Below are positions 43,592 through 53,449 of a DNA stretch of 64,000 nucleotides, piece after piece. A program made the translations under genes and the position numbers. The DNA comes from CBDEUK01 sp965250225 (GTDB taxonomy: Bacteria > Pseudomonadota > Gammaproteobacteria > Eutrophobiales > Eutrophobiaceae): NCBI GenBank assembly GCA_965250225.1, contig CBDFNQ010000017.1:5743-69742 (forward strand), written 5' to 3'. Position 1 is the stretch's first letter. Each line of letters begins with the position of its first letter. The notes under the pieces are model-generated. The model saw only the letters and a program-made list of their open reading frames with translations. It ran no database searches and had not been told where the DNA came from.

Positions 43592-43990
43592 TTAATCCAC
43601 TTCCTCTGGAACGATACGAGGTTTACGATCTTCATCAAGCGCGACAAAAACCAGTTCGGCCTCGGTGACTTTAATGGTTTGCGGTTTCTTCGAATTACGT
43701 TGAGCGTATACTTTTACGTCCACCGTGATAGACGTTTTACCTACCTTGGTAACATTAGAATAGCAGCTTAGAAGATCACCGACGAAGACAGGCTGATTAA
43801 ATTCAAGAGAGTTGACCTTCACCGTTGCAACACGTCCCTTCGCCCTCATGATCGCAGCGATTGAAGCCGCTATATCAATCTGTGACATGATCCAGCCACC
43901 AAAAATACTGCCACCCGCATTGGTATCTTTTGGCATGGCGACAATACGCAGAGCTGGTTGTTCATCAGGCAATTCGTTACTGTTGATCAT
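43592..43990 (-). CDS. Acyl-CoA thioesterase (YciA-like hotdog fold)
   Basis: The 132-residue hotdog protein has MPKDTNAGGSIFGGWIMSQI (catalytic Asn/Asp region), RVATVKVNSLEFNQPVFVGD, and VDVKVYAQRN. It hydrolyses acyl-CoA thioesters, usually as a hexamer. It is inserted between the permease yejE-like and ATPase yejF-like genes with gaps of two to three bases, so it is co-transcribed with the importer; why is unclear. Confidence 0.9.
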   Translation of the reverse strand: MINSNELPDEQPALRIVAMPKDTNAGGSIFGGWIMSQIDIAASIAAIMRAKGRVATVKVNSLEFNQPVFVGDLLSCYSNVTKVGKTSITVDVKVYAQRNSKKPQTIKVTEAELVFVALDEDRKPRIVPEEVD

Positions 43991-43993
43991 TTT

Positions 43994-45406
43994 TTATCCT
44001 CGTTCATTGCGTATTCGTGGATCGAAGGCATCGCGTACTGCATCGGAAAAAAGATTTGCCGCCAAGACCAGACCCAACATAAATAGAAAGGCCGCACCCA
44101 ACGACCACCAGACAATCGGTTCTCTTGCCATTTCCAGACGTGCGCTGTTGATCATATTACCCCAACTGGACATGCTGGGATCGACACCGATATTAATATA
44201 AGCGAGTACTGCTTCTGCCAATACCAGTCCACTGAAATCGAGAACAACAGAGATCATAACGATGTGCATGACATTGGGTAATAAATGCCGCAACATGATT
44301 GTAAAATTACTCACACCAAAAGCCTGTGCGGCCTGTACATAATCGATCTCACGAAGCTTCATGGCCTCACCTCTTAACAAACGGCACAATCCGGTCCAAC
44401 TCATGATGCCAAGGATGAGACATAAAAAAAGTAACCGTAGATCGGCTCGGTGGGCAGTACTGGTAAAATCATTAGCATGATTACTCATATAAACTTCAAG
44501 CATGAGGATCGCTGCAGCAATCAATAGCACGCCGGGAATTGAATTTAAGGTGGTATATATGTATTGAATGACATCATCGATCCAGCCTCGAAAATAACCC
44601 GCCATAATGCCTAACAACAAAGCAAACGGTAACATAACCAGTGTTGTTAAGGCTCCAATCACCAAACCAGTGCGTATACCTTTTAAGGCTTGATAAAACA
44701 CATCCTGCCCGACTTTGTCAGTACCAAAAATATGATAGTAATGGGATAGATACATTGCCCAGGTTAAACCAATAATAATAATACCTAGTGTTATCAAGAT
44801 AACATGCCAGGGCACGTGACTTCGTTTTTTAATTACGCTTTGTAAACACTCATTGAAATTTGTCGATATGCGTCTTGTCTTTAGAAACAATATGACTGCG
44901 CTTAGAACAGCCCAGATGATTAAACCAAGAAATATTGCCACAATGGATTTAAGCAGAATATCAGTATTGATTTCTTTGGTGGGGTTATCAAGATGACTAG
45001 CAGCGTATTGCAATCTAGGATATTCATGAAGTTTGCTGCCATCCTCTTTTTCAATTGTTTCTTTGGAAAAACCATGACTAGCAAATGGTGCTGAGTAAGT
45101 TTTCTCTGTCTGACTTCTTAAGTTCATCAGCAAAGTATCTAGTACACTTAATATTTCCGTCGAGTACTGAACGTCTTTATTACTCATCTCGGATTGTTCG
45201 ATCTTCGGATGATAATGAAGTGAATCCAACAGGCCAATAGTAATATAAAACAATAGTACAACTGCTGAGGCCATCGCCATGGATTTGCGTCCAACCTGAC
45301 TCCAGGGCGCACGTAAATGTTCATGACTGCGCGCATACCAGATAAATAACAAGACTATGCCAAGTAACAGAAAGATAAGGGCATCGGTGATAAAGAGTAC
45401 AGGCAT
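43994..45406 (-). CDS. yejE: Peptide ABC transporter permease with extended N-terminus (YejE-like)
   Basis: The 470-residue permease is ~130 longer than E. coli YejE. The C-terminal ~300 residues are the typical BPD_transp_1 permease (GTDKVGQDVFYQALKGIRTG; MAGYFRGWIDDVIQYIYTTL; EIDYVQAAQAFGVSNFTIML is the EAA loop; SDAVRDAFDPRIRN end). The N-terminal extension has two helices, a polar loop (~residues 65-150) and a third helix before the permease fold. The extension is unusual for the family. Confidence 0.88.
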   Translation of the reverse strand: MPVLFITDALIFLLLGIVLLFIWYARSHEHLRAPWSQVGRKSMAMASAVVLLFYITIGLLDSLHYHPKIEQSEMSNKDVQYSTEILSVLDTLLMNLRSQTEKTYSAPFASHGFSKETIEKEDGSKLHEYPRLQYAASHLDNPTKEINTDILLKSIVAIFLGLIIWAVLSAVILFLKTRRISTNFNECLQSVIKKRSHVPWHVILITLGIIIIGLTWAMYLSHYYHIFGTDKVGQDVFYQALKGIRTGLVIGALTTLVMLPFALLLGIMAGYFRGWIDDVIQYIYTTLNSIPGVLLIAAAILMLEVYMSNHANDFTSTAHRADLRLLFLCLILGIMSWTGLCRLLRGEAMKLREIDYVQAAQAFGVSNFTIMLRHLLPNVMHIVMISVVLDFSGLVLAEAVLAYINIGVDPSMSSWGNMINSARLEMAREPIVWWSLGAAFLFMLGLVLAANLFSDAVRDAFDPRIRNERG

Positions 45407-45408
45407 AA

Positions 45409-46386
45409 TTAATTTAATCTGATCCTTGGATCAACCAACGTGTAGGAAATGTCTGTTAGTAATAAACCGATGATGTAGAGTACCGAACCCAGGAAAACCA
45501 TAGAACGAACAATGGCGAAATCCTGACGGTTAATCGCATCAATGGTGTAACTTCCCAGACCCGGAATGGCAAAAAAAGATTCGGTGATCAAACTACCAAT
45601 AAATAACATGGGCAGGACAACGACAACGCCCGTTAAAATAGGGATCAAACCATTGCGAAGTACATGCCGAAACAAAATAATTTTTTCAGGCAGGCCTTTT
45701 GCACGTGCCGTTCGGATAAAATCTTTTCCCATTTCTTCAAGAAACAAGGTTCGATACCAGCGAGTGCTGCCGCCTACTCCTCCAATTAAACCAACCAGGA
45801 CAGGTAGGACAATAAATTTAAACGCATTCACACCAGTGTCATAACCCGATATGGGGACAAGATGTAATAATTTACTGAAAATAACCTGGCCACCGATAAT
45901 ATAAAACAAAGCCGATATGGACATCATGAAGACACAAAACACGACACCCCAAACATCAACATAGGTTGCGCGGAAAAAAGCCAATATTAATGCAAAGGTA
46001 ATATAAACCAATAAACCTAGAAACAAACCAGGCAAGGTAATGGCAAGACTAGGCCACATCCGCTGTGAGATGTCATAACCAATATCACGGCCGCTATCGG
46101 AACGACCAAAGTCAAAGACGAATAGCCTGACTGATTTTTTGAAAAAAATAGTCTCGGTGAATTTTTTAAAGCTTGATGCTTCGGAATTCCAGACAATGGG
46201 TTTGTCATAGCCACGCTCTTTTTTCCAGTTGTTCATTGCTTCCTGCGTCAGACGTTTCTCACCCAACTGCATCCGGGCCATATCATCTGGAGAATTAACA
46301 ACAAAAAATAAAACAAATGTAATAATATTAACGCCAATCAGGATCGGGATGGCATAGAGAACACGACGAATAATATAGCCAATCAT
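45409..46386 (-). CDS. yejB: Peptide ABC transporter permease (YejB-like)
   Basis: The 325-residue permease begins MIGYIIRRVLYAIPILIGVN, the classic start of DppB/YejB proteins. The EAA loop region reads GKDFIRTARAKGLPEKIILF and the end LITESFFAIPGLGSYTIDAI plus DFAIVRSMVFLGSVLYII. It forms the pore with the YejE-like subunit. It overlaps the substrate-binding protein gene by four bases. Confidence 0.92.
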   Translation of the reverse strand: MIGYIIRRVLYAIPILIGVNIITFVLFFVVNSPDDMARMQLGEKRLTQEAMNNWKKERGYDKPIVWNSEASSFKKFTETIFFKKSVRLFVFDFGRSDSGRDIGYDISQRMWPSLAITLPGLFLGLLVYITFALILAFFRATYVDVWGVVFCVFMMSISALFYIIGGQVIFSKLLHLVPISGYDTGVNAFKFIVLPVLVGLIGGVGGSTRWYRTLFLEEMGKDFIRTARAKGLPEKIILFRHVLRNGLIPILTGVVVVLPMLFIGSLITESFFAIPGLGSYTIDAINRQDFAIVRSMVFLGSVLYIIGLLLTDISYTLVDPRIRLN

Positions 46387-48533
46387 TCTATCTTCGCCTG
46401 TTGTTTGCGTTTATAGGTTCTGTAGGCCGGTAAAATACTGATAACAAGAATAATCAGAATAATTAGAACTGGCCACCACAACGGTTGATTCCATTTCTCT
46501 CTTGATTGATTACGAAGTTTGTTATCAATCGCTTTATACTTCAGTTTATTATTCGCCATTAAATTGGGTTTGGCATTTTCATACCAACTGTGATGCAGGG
46601 AAAAAGCGACTGGGTGATATCCCCATATCCACGGAGCATCCTTCTGTACAATACTCACCATTTTATTAATGACGGCTTGTCGTGCTTCACCATTATTCAT
46701 AGATTTCATTTTGTTGAACAATGCATCAAATTCAGTGTTTTCATAATTGGAGGCATTTTCACCGTTGATCTCTATTTTTCGATTAGGGCCGTATAACAGA
46801 AATAGAAAATTTTCCGGATCAGGGTAATCGGCATTCCAACCCCAGCGATATATCTGTGATGTTCCGTTTAGCATTTTTTCCTGAAAACGATTGTAATCCG
46901 TGGCACGTATTACCAGATTAATATTTAGTTTTTTAAATTGTTTCAGAAGCCAATCGTAATAGGCCTTGGAACCAGGCCCGGCAAGCGGGGAATCAAAAAA
47001 CAAAACTAGAGCTTCGCCGGTTTCATTATCACGGCCATTTTCGTATCCGGCCTCTGCCAAAAGTTGTTTTGCTTCTTCAATCGATTTACGAACTGGTTTG
47101 CCGTTCTTCCAGTCATATATATAAGGATTAAAACCAGCCTCACCTGCAACATGACCAAAAATACCCGGTGGGATCGGACCCTGTGATGCGATACCTCGGC
47201 CATTAGCAAAGATGGAGATCAATTCCTCGATATCCACAGCGATAGAGATGGCCCGTCTTAACAAACGTGCACGTTCACCATCACCTCCAACAACTTCATT
47301 ACGTATATTGAAACCAATATAAGACGTTGATGTGGTAACGGCAGTGATCAAACGAATATCTCGCTCTTGCATTTGTTGAGTCAGATCCGCTTCTCCTGAA
47401 GCCGAGATTGTAATAGCCTGATCAAAACTGTCAGACACGATCCCAGATGTATCGTAATAACCTTGCAGGAACTTGTTCCAGGTAGGTATGTTCTCTTTTT
47501 CCAGACTATAAATCGCCTTATCAATAAAGGGCATGGATTCACCGGCGTATTTTAACAGGCCATTCGTGCTGTCATCTCCTTCACCTTCTGTTGGATAAGC
47601 TTCGCCTCGAAAGTTTGGATTACGTACCATCACCATACGCCGATTGGGGTTGTTTTCTGTTAACATAAATGGTCCGGTGCCAATAGGATACCAATCCAGA
47701 GTAATATTACGTTCCTCCATGCCAGCTTGTTGATAAAACACATCGGCTTCCCAGGGCATAGGCGAAAAGAAATACATGGACAACCAATAAATAAATTGTG
47801 GGTATTTTTCTTTCAATGTAATTTGATAGGTATATTGATCAATAACTTTGACACCACTCAAGTCAACTTCACGCAAATCAGAGTATTGCCTACTGTGTTT
47901 GTTGTTTATTTCCGTTAGTTCCTGACTTAAATCTTGCAAACCCTGAATGTATTTCATCATCAAACCGGCAATCGGTGAATGGAGTGTTGGATGAGCCATA
48001 CGTTTTATTTGATAAACATAATCCTCGGCAATAAGTTCGCGCGTTCCCTGATATTCAAAATCAGACAGAGTGTGAACGGATTGTAAATCAACTTCTGACA
48101 TATCGTGATAACGATAGTGTCCGATATTATTTTTCGCCAAAGCCGGATGCGGTTGGTATTCAATGCCGGGCTTGATCGTTATGGTGTAAACGACTTTGGC
48201 AATCTGTTCGGTTGGTGCATTGTTCTCCAGTTGATTGCCGCTAACATCATAGTACACCGGCACGGGTATGGATTCGGCTGTTAGCGTGGTTAATTGATAA
48301 GGCCGTTTGAGAAAATGATACTGCAAAATCGGTTCATAGATTTGACCCAGAAAGATATATTCATTCGCGCTATAGGAACTGGCAGGGTCGAGATGTTTAG
48401 GCCGTTCCGTAAAAGAATCATAATAAATCCTCTGGCTTCCATCTTTTTCTGGATAGGGATTGTTCCAGGCGGAATCGGCACAGGCGGTTAGTAATAAACA
48501 CACTGCAAGGCTAAATAGGAAACAGTCTTTCAT
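46383..48533 (-). CDS. yejA: Peptide ABC transporter substrate-binding lipoprotein with C-terminal membrane helix
   Basis: The 716-residue SBP_bac_5 protein has a lipoprotein signal (SLAVCLLLTACADS), so it is lipid-anchored. The body shows family features: RPKHLDPASSYSANEYIFLG, WYPIGTGPFMLTENNPNRRM, IGFNIRNEV and LLRRAISIAVDIEELISIFA. Oddly it ends with a clear transmembrane helix (WWPVLIILIILVISILPAYR) and a basic tail, giving anchors at both ends. First gene of the operon; fabI is divergent. Confidence 0.88.
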   Translation of the reverse strand: MKDCFLFSLAVCLLLTACADSAWNNPYPEKDGSQRIYYDSFTERPKHLDPASSYSANEYIFLGQIYEPILQYHFLKRPYQLTTLTAESIPVPVYYDVSGNQLENNAPTEQIAKVVYTITIKPGIEYQPHPALAKNNIGHYRYHDMSEVDLQSVHTLSDFEYQGTRELIAEDYVYQIKRMAHPTLHSPIAGLMMKYIQGLQDLSQELTEINNKHSRQYSDLREVDLSGVKVIDQYTYQITLKEKYPQFIYWLSMYFFSPMPWEADVFYQQAGMEERNITLDWYPIGTGPFMLTENNPNRRMVMVRNPNFRGEAYPTEGEGDDSTNGLLKYAGESMPFIDKAIYSLEKENIPTWNKFLQGYYDTSGIVSDSFDQAITISASGEADLTQQMQERDIRLITAVTTSTSYIGFNIRNEVVGGDGERARLLRRAISIAVDIEELISIFANGRGIASQGPIPPGIFGHVAGEAGFNPYIYDWKNGKPVRKSIEEAKQLLAEAGYENGRDNETGEALVLFFDSPLAGPGSKAYYDWLLKQFKKLNINLVIRATDYNRFQEKMLNGTSQIYRWGWNADYPDPENFLFLLYGPNRKIEINGENASNYENTEFDALFNKMKSMNNGEARQAVINKMVSIVQKDAPWIWGYHPVAFSLHHSWYENAKPNLMANNKLKYKAIDNKLRNQSREKWNQPLWWPVLIILIILVISILPAYRTYKRKQQAKIE

Positions 48534-48661
48534 GAAAAAAATAATTAATGGTCTATGTAGATTTTTTTTGTATGGATTTATAATGGCTATTATAAACTTC
48601 AGCAGTTTGCTGTACAGTTTGACCCTATTATTACATTCAGTTTCAAATACAGGTGAAAAAA

Positions 48662-49438
48662 ATGGGCTTATTAGAAGGTAAACGTGCTTTGATTGTGGGA
48701 GTTGCTAGTAATCGTTCAATTGCATGGGGTATCGCCAAGGCCATGCAACGTGAAGGGGCTGAACTTGCTTTCACCTATCAAAACGATAAATTACGTGGGC
48801 GTGTTGAAAAATTCGCCAGTGAGGCGGGTTCCGAAATCACCGTGCCCTGCGATGTGTCTGATGATACACAAATCCGCGATGTATTTGAGCATCTGGATAA
48901 TTATTGGGATGGCCTGGATGTACTCATACATTCGGTAGCCTATGCTCCCAAAGAAGCCCTCGAAGGTGGATATCTTGAAAGCCTGACCCGCGAAAATTTT
49001 CTCATGGCTCACGAAATCAGCTCATACAGTTTTTCCGCCCTGGCTGATGCCAGCCGTACCATGATGAAAGACCGTAATGGCTCCATGTTAACCTTGAGCT
49101 ATATCGGTGCTGTCCGCGCCATGCCTAATTATAATGTCATGGGTCTTGCCAAGGCCTCTCTAGAAGCCAATGTCCGTTATATGGCAGCAAGCCTTGGACC
49201 AGAAGGCATTCGCGTAAATGGTATCTCCGCTGGGCCAATTCGCACTCTGGCAGCCTCTGGCATTAAAGGATTGCGAGATTTCCTCAAAAAAGTAGAAGAA
49301 TCGGCCCCGTTACGTCGAAATGTCACAATTGATGAAGTCGGCAATGCCGCTGCATTTTTATGCTCGGATCATGCCTCAGCCATTACCGGTGAAATCACCT
49401 ATGTTGATTGTGGCTACAACGGCATCGGGATTGCCTAG
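48662..49438 (+). CDS. fabI: Enoyl-[acyl-carrier-protein] reductase (NADH)
   Basis: The 258-residue SDR enzyme catalyses the last step of each fatty-acid elongation cycle. It reads GLLEGKRALIVGVASNRSIA at the start (cofactor loop), AFTYQNDKLRGRVEKF, and the catalytic Y-x6-K in PNYNVMGLAKASLEANVRYM, then GISAGPIRTLAASGIK. This follows E. coli FabI closely; the end is diverged (YVDCGYNGIGIA). I prefer ATG 48662 (nine bases inside the longest frame) because its N-terminus matches FabI. Confidence 0.94.
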   Translation: MGLLEGKRALIVGVASNRSIAWGIAKAMQREGAELAFTYQNDKLRGRVEKFASEAGSEITVPCDVSDDTQIRDVFEHLDNYWDGLDVLIHSVAYAPKEALEGGYLESLTRENFLMAHEISSYSFSALADASRTMMKDRNGSMLTLSYIGAVRAMPNYNVMGLAKASLEANVRYMAASLGPEGIRVNGISAGPIRTLAASGIKGLRDFLKKVEESAPLRRNVTIDEVGNAAAFLCSDHASAITGEITYVDCGYNGIGIA

Positions 49439-49456
49439 CTGCCAAATAGATTCAGA

Positions 49457-50662
49457 ATGAAAAATAACCACTCTTTCCTGCTCTGGGCAATTTTAGCCGG
49501 GGCAATTGGTGGAATTGCCTGTGGCTGGTTTTTTGGCGAGTCCATGGTCTCCATCGAATGGCTCGGAAAATTATTTCTCGATGCCTTGAAAATGACCATC
49601 GTTCCGCTAATTGCAGCAGCCGTAATCACCGGTGTTGCCTCTCTCGGTGATATACGAAAACTCGGCCGTTTAGGTGGTTTTACCCTGATTTATTATGCTA
49701 GCACGACCGCGTTAGCGGTGTTGACCGGTTTAATCGTCGTCAATCTTATTCAGCCCGGCGTTGGCATTGAAACTCACACCCTGATGTTACCCGACGATAT
49801 TGCCAATCGTGAACCCACCGGATTTTCTGACATCATCGGCGAGCTGGTTCAGCCAAATCTAATCGCAGCTGCAGCTGAAACGAAATTATTGCCTGTTATT
49901 GTATTTTGTCTGGTCTTTGCCGCGGCACTCACCACGATTGGAGAAAAAGGAAAACCGGTACTGGCTTTCTTCGAAGGTTTAAACGAAGTCATGATGAAAC
50001 TTGTCATCTGGTTAATGTATCTTGCTCCCATTGGTATTTTCGCTTTGATAGCCGCACGTCTGGGATCGGCCGGTGGTGGCGAGGCCTTTTTACAGGAAAT
50101 AAAATCAGTTGGTCTTTATGTCATCACAGTCATACTGGGACTCAGCATACATTTTCTGATTCTATTCGCTGTGTTATCTCTCTTTAGTCAACGCGGTTTG
50201 AATTACCTGCGATCACTGGCACGCGCCCTGTTCACAGCATTTGGTACAGCAAGTTCTTCTGCCACCTTGCCACTTACCATGGAGTGTGCAAAAGAATCCG
50301 GCGTGAATCCAAAGGCAGTACGATTCGTTTTGCCCTTAGGTGCCACCGTGAATATGGACGGTACTGCACTTTATGAAGCTATTGCCGTTATGTTTATCGC
50401 TCAGGCCTACAACATTCCAATGGATATGACTCAGCAAATAGTAATCTTTGTTACTGCAACTTTGGCAGCCATTGGTGCAGCGGGCATTCCTCAGGCAGGA
50501 TTGGTGACCATGTTGATCGTGCTTTCGGCGGTTAACCTTCCAGCTGAAGGGATTGCCCTGTTACTGGCTGTAGACTGGTTTCTGGATCGAATTAGAACGA
50601 CAGTAAACGTTTGGGGTGACAGCGTCGGTGCTGCTGTGATGGAAAAATATTGTCCGAAATAA
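49457..50662 (+). CDS. Dicarboxylate/amino acid:cation symporter (DAACS family)
   Basis: The 401-residue GltP/DctA-type carrier has the serine-rich re-entrant loop TAFGTASSSATLPLTMECAK, the helix-7 LPLGATVNMDGTALYEAIAV, and HP2 region AAIGAAGIPQAGLVTMLIVL. It imports glutamate, aspartate or C4-dicarboxylates with Na+ or H+. The TM8 arginine (DRIRTTVNVWGD) is present, favouring an acidic substrate. It begins 18 bases after fabI on the same strand. Confidence 0.9.
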   Translation: MKNNHSFLLWAILAGAIGGIACGWFFGESMVSIEWLGKLFLDALKMTIVPLIAAAVITGVASLGDIRKLGRLGGFTLIYYASTTALAVLTGLIVVNLIQPGVGIETHTLMLPDDIANREPTGFSDIIGELVQPNLIAAAAETKLLPVIVFCLVFAAALTTIGEKGKPVLAFFEGLNEVMMKLVIWLMYLAPIGIFALIAARLGSAGGGEAFLQEIKSVGLYVITVILGLSIHFLILFAVLSLFSQRGLNYLRSLARALFTAFGTASSSATLPLTMECAKESGVNPKAVRFVLPLGATVNMDGTALYEAIAVMFIAQAYNIPMDMTQQIVIFVTATLAAIGAAGIPQAGLVTMLIVLSAVNLPAEGIALLLAVDWFLDRIRTTVNVWGDSVGAAVMEKYCPK

Positions 50663-50789
50663 TATAGTACATTTCGCTATAAAGTTGACCAGATTCTACT
50701 TATGATAATAATCAGCTAATCTTCCACCACCCTTTGTAGCAAGCACTAGATAATTATTTTCTACTAGAATAAAATATCTTCAAGGCTGG

Positions 50790-50811
50790 ATTCCGGCTCG
50801 TAGGCCGGAAT
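50790..50811. repeat. Intergenic palindrome ATTCCGGC...GCCGGAAT
   Basis: A perfect 8-bp inverted repeat with a six-base loop, followed by GACGGG, lies between the convergent symporter and ppiD genes. There is no T-run, so it is more like a dispersed repeat than a terminator. Relatives are at 40015-40040 and 61848-61885. Confidence 0.6.
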
Positions 50812-50829
50812 GACGGGATCGTGGTTAGT

Positions 50830-52743
50830 TTATAGATTACTCTCGATAATACTGATATCTGCACTATCTTTCAGTGCATTAAAATAGCCATCCCAGTCAG
50901 CATCTGCACGAATCCGTTGCATTTCAATTTGCTGATTCTTCAGATCAATCCCCATAATTTTTTCGGGGTAGTTTATTTTATCAAGCATCACCAGAGCATA
51001 ATCACCATTACCGAGCTGACTGCCTTCAACAGCCGGTGTGTCCGGATCAGTTTTTTCTATGCGAAAAGCCGACCTAAGTACCGACCGACTCACAGTAATA
51101 TCATCGCGTGTGATGGCGCTGACCTGTTTTTGTTCCAATGAATGCTGCGACAATATAGCTGCTATATCACCACTATCCTGACTCGTTTGTAAAAGTGATT
51201 GGCCAATGTCATTCGCTTTTATCTTTGCTTTTGTATTAGTTATTGCCGTTATTATTTCATCGCGTACTTGTTCAATTGGTTTTTGGCTTTCTTCAATTTC
51301 TTCAACAACACGGAGAACGACCACCTGGTTGTTACTGATCTCAATTATTTCACTATTATTACCTGCTTCCTTGACATCTTGACTAAAACTTACGCCAAGA
51401 ATTTTAGGATTGGAGAGTATATTTAAATTACCGTCCAGTTCCCCTTGCTGGGTAAAAAAGCCTGTTTCTTCAACTGATATATCAATAGCATCACTGGCAA
51501 CCTCCAGGGTATCTGGATGTTCATAACTCAAAGCAGCCAATTGATCAGCTAAATCAAAAAAACGTTTTTGTCCCTTTTCCTGACGTAAATCTATTTCGAC
51601 CTCTTGTTTGACTTCTTCAAAATCTTTTTCACGCGCCGCTTCAATGTCCAGCAAATGAATAATGTAAAACGCATCGGCTGTTTCAATCACATCATTGGTA
51701 TCATCTATATTCATGTTAAACAGAACATCATCAATTTCAGCTGGGTTCTTACCGCGTTCGGCAAAACCGGATTCGGAAACATCCACTTTGATGCTGGTTT
51801 CACTAGTACTGGAATAAGTTTCAGCCAGGGTTTCAAATGATTCAATCGTTTTAGAGACTTCTAATAATTCATCTGCTTTTATTCGCGCTTCTGCTAATTG
51901 TTCTTCAGTTGCCTCTTTAGGTTTGCCGACTTTAATTTGCCAGTGCTTACGTTTCTCCGGATCACCATAAGCCAATTTATTATTGCTAAAATGATTTTCC
52001 AATTCATCATTTTCTATAATGACCTGTTCAGCAACCTTATCCAAGGTTAGATCAATATATTGAATTTTTAACTGTAGAGGTGTTCTGTATTGACTTTTAT
52101 TTTGTTCGTAGAACTCATTCACTTCATCGTCATTGACATAAATTGTTTCGCTAATGGTTTTGACTGGAACCAATACGTAAGAAAAATCGCGAGACTGTTT
52201 TTTTATACGAACAATGCGTTCGATTTCTTTGTCTGTGGTAAACGAACTTTCAGCAATCGCAGCCTGTATTTGCTCGGACAACATATCTAACATGACTTGT
52301 TGTTCAAACACAGCGGGATCCATTCCGACCGAAACAATTGAACGTTGATACAGGCTAGCATCAAAACCTTCTGTATCATGAAACATCTCGATGCTGTGGA
52401 TTGTTTTAACAACTTTTTCTTTAGACACTCTTAAACGGGAGCCTAGTGTCGACTGATTTAATACTTCTGAATCAATCAGGCTATCCAGTGTTTGTTGTTT
52501 AATAAAGGGGTCGTCTACATCGACAGAAGTGCCGAGCATCTTTTGCATTTGTTGGTGATAGTTGGCTAAAGCGCGCTGAAATTGAGTTTGTTTTATTTCA
52601 GTGTCGTTGACCTTTGCCACATAAGGTTCAGGGCCTTGATTGAAATAATAATCAATGCCGAAGAATGCAAATGGTATTACCAAAACACCAACTATGAGTG
52701 CTGCCACCCAGCCAGTGGCTATATCTCGTATTTTTAATAGCAT
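50830..52743 (-). CDS. ppiD: Periplasmic folding chaperone PpiD (parvulin-type)
   Basis: The 637-residue protein has an N-terminal inner-membrane anchor (VAALIVGVLVIPFAFFGIDY), a SurA-N-like helical region (FQRALANYHQQMQKMLGTSV; DSEVLNQSTLGSRLRVSKEK), and a degenerate parvulin domain around residues 260-370 (KHWQIKVGKPKEATEEQLAE; ADAFYIIHLLDI). It assists folding of outer-membrane proteins at the Sec translocon. Length and position after hupB match the gammaproteobacterial order. Confidence 0.93.
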   Translation of the reverse strand: MLLKIRDIATGWVAALIVGVLVIPFAFFGIDYYFNQGPEPYVAKVNDTEIKQTQFQRALANYHQQMQKMLGTSVDVDDPFIKQQTLDSLIDSEVLNQSTLGSRLRVSKEKVVKTIHSIEMFHDTEGFDASLYQRSIVSVGMDPAVFEQQVMLDMLSEQIQAAIAESSFTTDKEIERIVRIKKQSRDFSYVLVPVKTISETIYVNDDEVNEFYEQNKSQYRTPLQLKIQYIDLTLDKVAEQVIIENDELENHFSNNKLAYGDPEKRKHWQIKVGKPKEATEEQLAEARIKADELLEVSKTIESFETLAETYSSTSETSIKVDVSESGFAERGKNPAEIDDVLFNMNIDDTNDVIETADAFYIIHLLDIEAAREKDFEEVKQEVEIDLRQEKGQKRFFDLADQLAALSYEHPDTLEVASDAIDISVEETGFFTQQGELDGNLNILSNPKILGVSFSQDVKEAGNNSEIIEISNNQVVVLRVVEEIEESQKPIEQVRDEIITAITNTKAKIKANDIGQSLLQTSQDSGDIAAILSQHSLEQKQVSAITRDDITVSRSVLRSAFRIEKTDPDTPAVEGSQLGNGDYALVMLDKINYPEKIMGIDLKNQQIEMQRIRADADWDGYFNALKDSADISIIESNL

Positions 52744-52815
52744 GATCGTTTACGTCATTTAAATTCAGTTATCACAAAATAATAAAGGGCGCATACAATG
52801 CGCCCGGCATACTAA

Positions 52816-52892
52816 TGGCGGAGTGGACGGGACTCGAACCCGCGACCCCCGGCGTGACAGGCCGGTATTCTAACCAACTGAACTACCACTCC
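52816..52892 (-). tRNA. tRNA-Asp (GTC)
   Basis: The full cloverleaf is readable on the minus strand: acceptor GGAGTGG/CCACTCC, anticodon GTC in loop CTGTCAC, TTCGAGT T-loop, and encoded CCA. It lies six bases after tRNA-Val, in the same transcript downstream of hupB. Confidence 0.96.
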
Positions 52893-52898
52893 TAGTTT

Positions 52899-52974
52899 TG
52901 GTGGGTGCTGCAGGGATCGAACCTGCGACCCTCGCCTTGTAAGGGCGATGCTCTCCCAGCTGAGCTAAGCACCC
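52899..52974 (-). tRNA. tRNA-Val (TAC)
   Basis: Cloverleaf on the minus strand: acceptor GGGTGCT/AGCACCC, anticodon TAC in loop CTTACAA, TTCGATC T-loop and encoded CCA. Eleven bases after the hupB stop, so probably co-transcribed and then processed. Confidence 0.96.
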
Positions 52975-52985
52975 AAGAAGGCGCG

Positions 52986-53258
52986 CTAGTTTATGGCATC
53001 CTTAAGCGCTTTTCCAGGCTTAAATGCAGGGACTTTTGCTGCTTTGATTTGAATAGCCTCACCTGTGCGTGGGTTACGCCCGGTTCTTGCTGCACGGTTG
53101 CGTACAGTGAACGTACCAAAGCCGACCAGAGTCACACTATCGTCTTTTTTCATGGAATTAGTGATTGAGTCAATCACCGAATCCAACGCGCGACTAGCAG
53201 ATGCTTTTGAAATATCGGCATCTTCAGCAATGGCGTCTATCAATTCTGATTTATTCAT
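52986..53258 (-). CDS. hupB: DNA-binding protein HU-beta
   Basis: The 90-residue nucleoid protein has MNKSELIDAIAEDADISKAS, the signature region GFGTFTVRNRAARTGRNPRT (DNA-bending arm), and KAAKVPAFKPGKALKDAIN. Length is standard. Located between lon and ppiD as in other gammaproteobacteria. The 190 bases upstream (53259-53449) carry its promoter; I could not fix it. Confidence 0.95.
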   Translation of the reverse strand: MNKSELIDAIAEDADISKASASRALDSVIDSITNSMKKDDSVTLVGFGTFTVRNRAARTGRNPRTGEAIQIKAAKVPAFKPGKALKDAIN

Positions 53259-53449
53259 AATTACATTCCCCTAAGTAGGATTCCCCAAAGTTTGTAGTTT
53301 TATCATTATATCCTGAAAGGCTGAGCCTTAATTTTTACAGAATTCAGTAACGCACAGCAATGAGAGCGCAGAAACTGAGGGTGGAGTATATATCAACTGC
53401 CCTGAAGGCAGTCAAGGTATGTGACACGGATTTTATTTATTTTTAAAAA

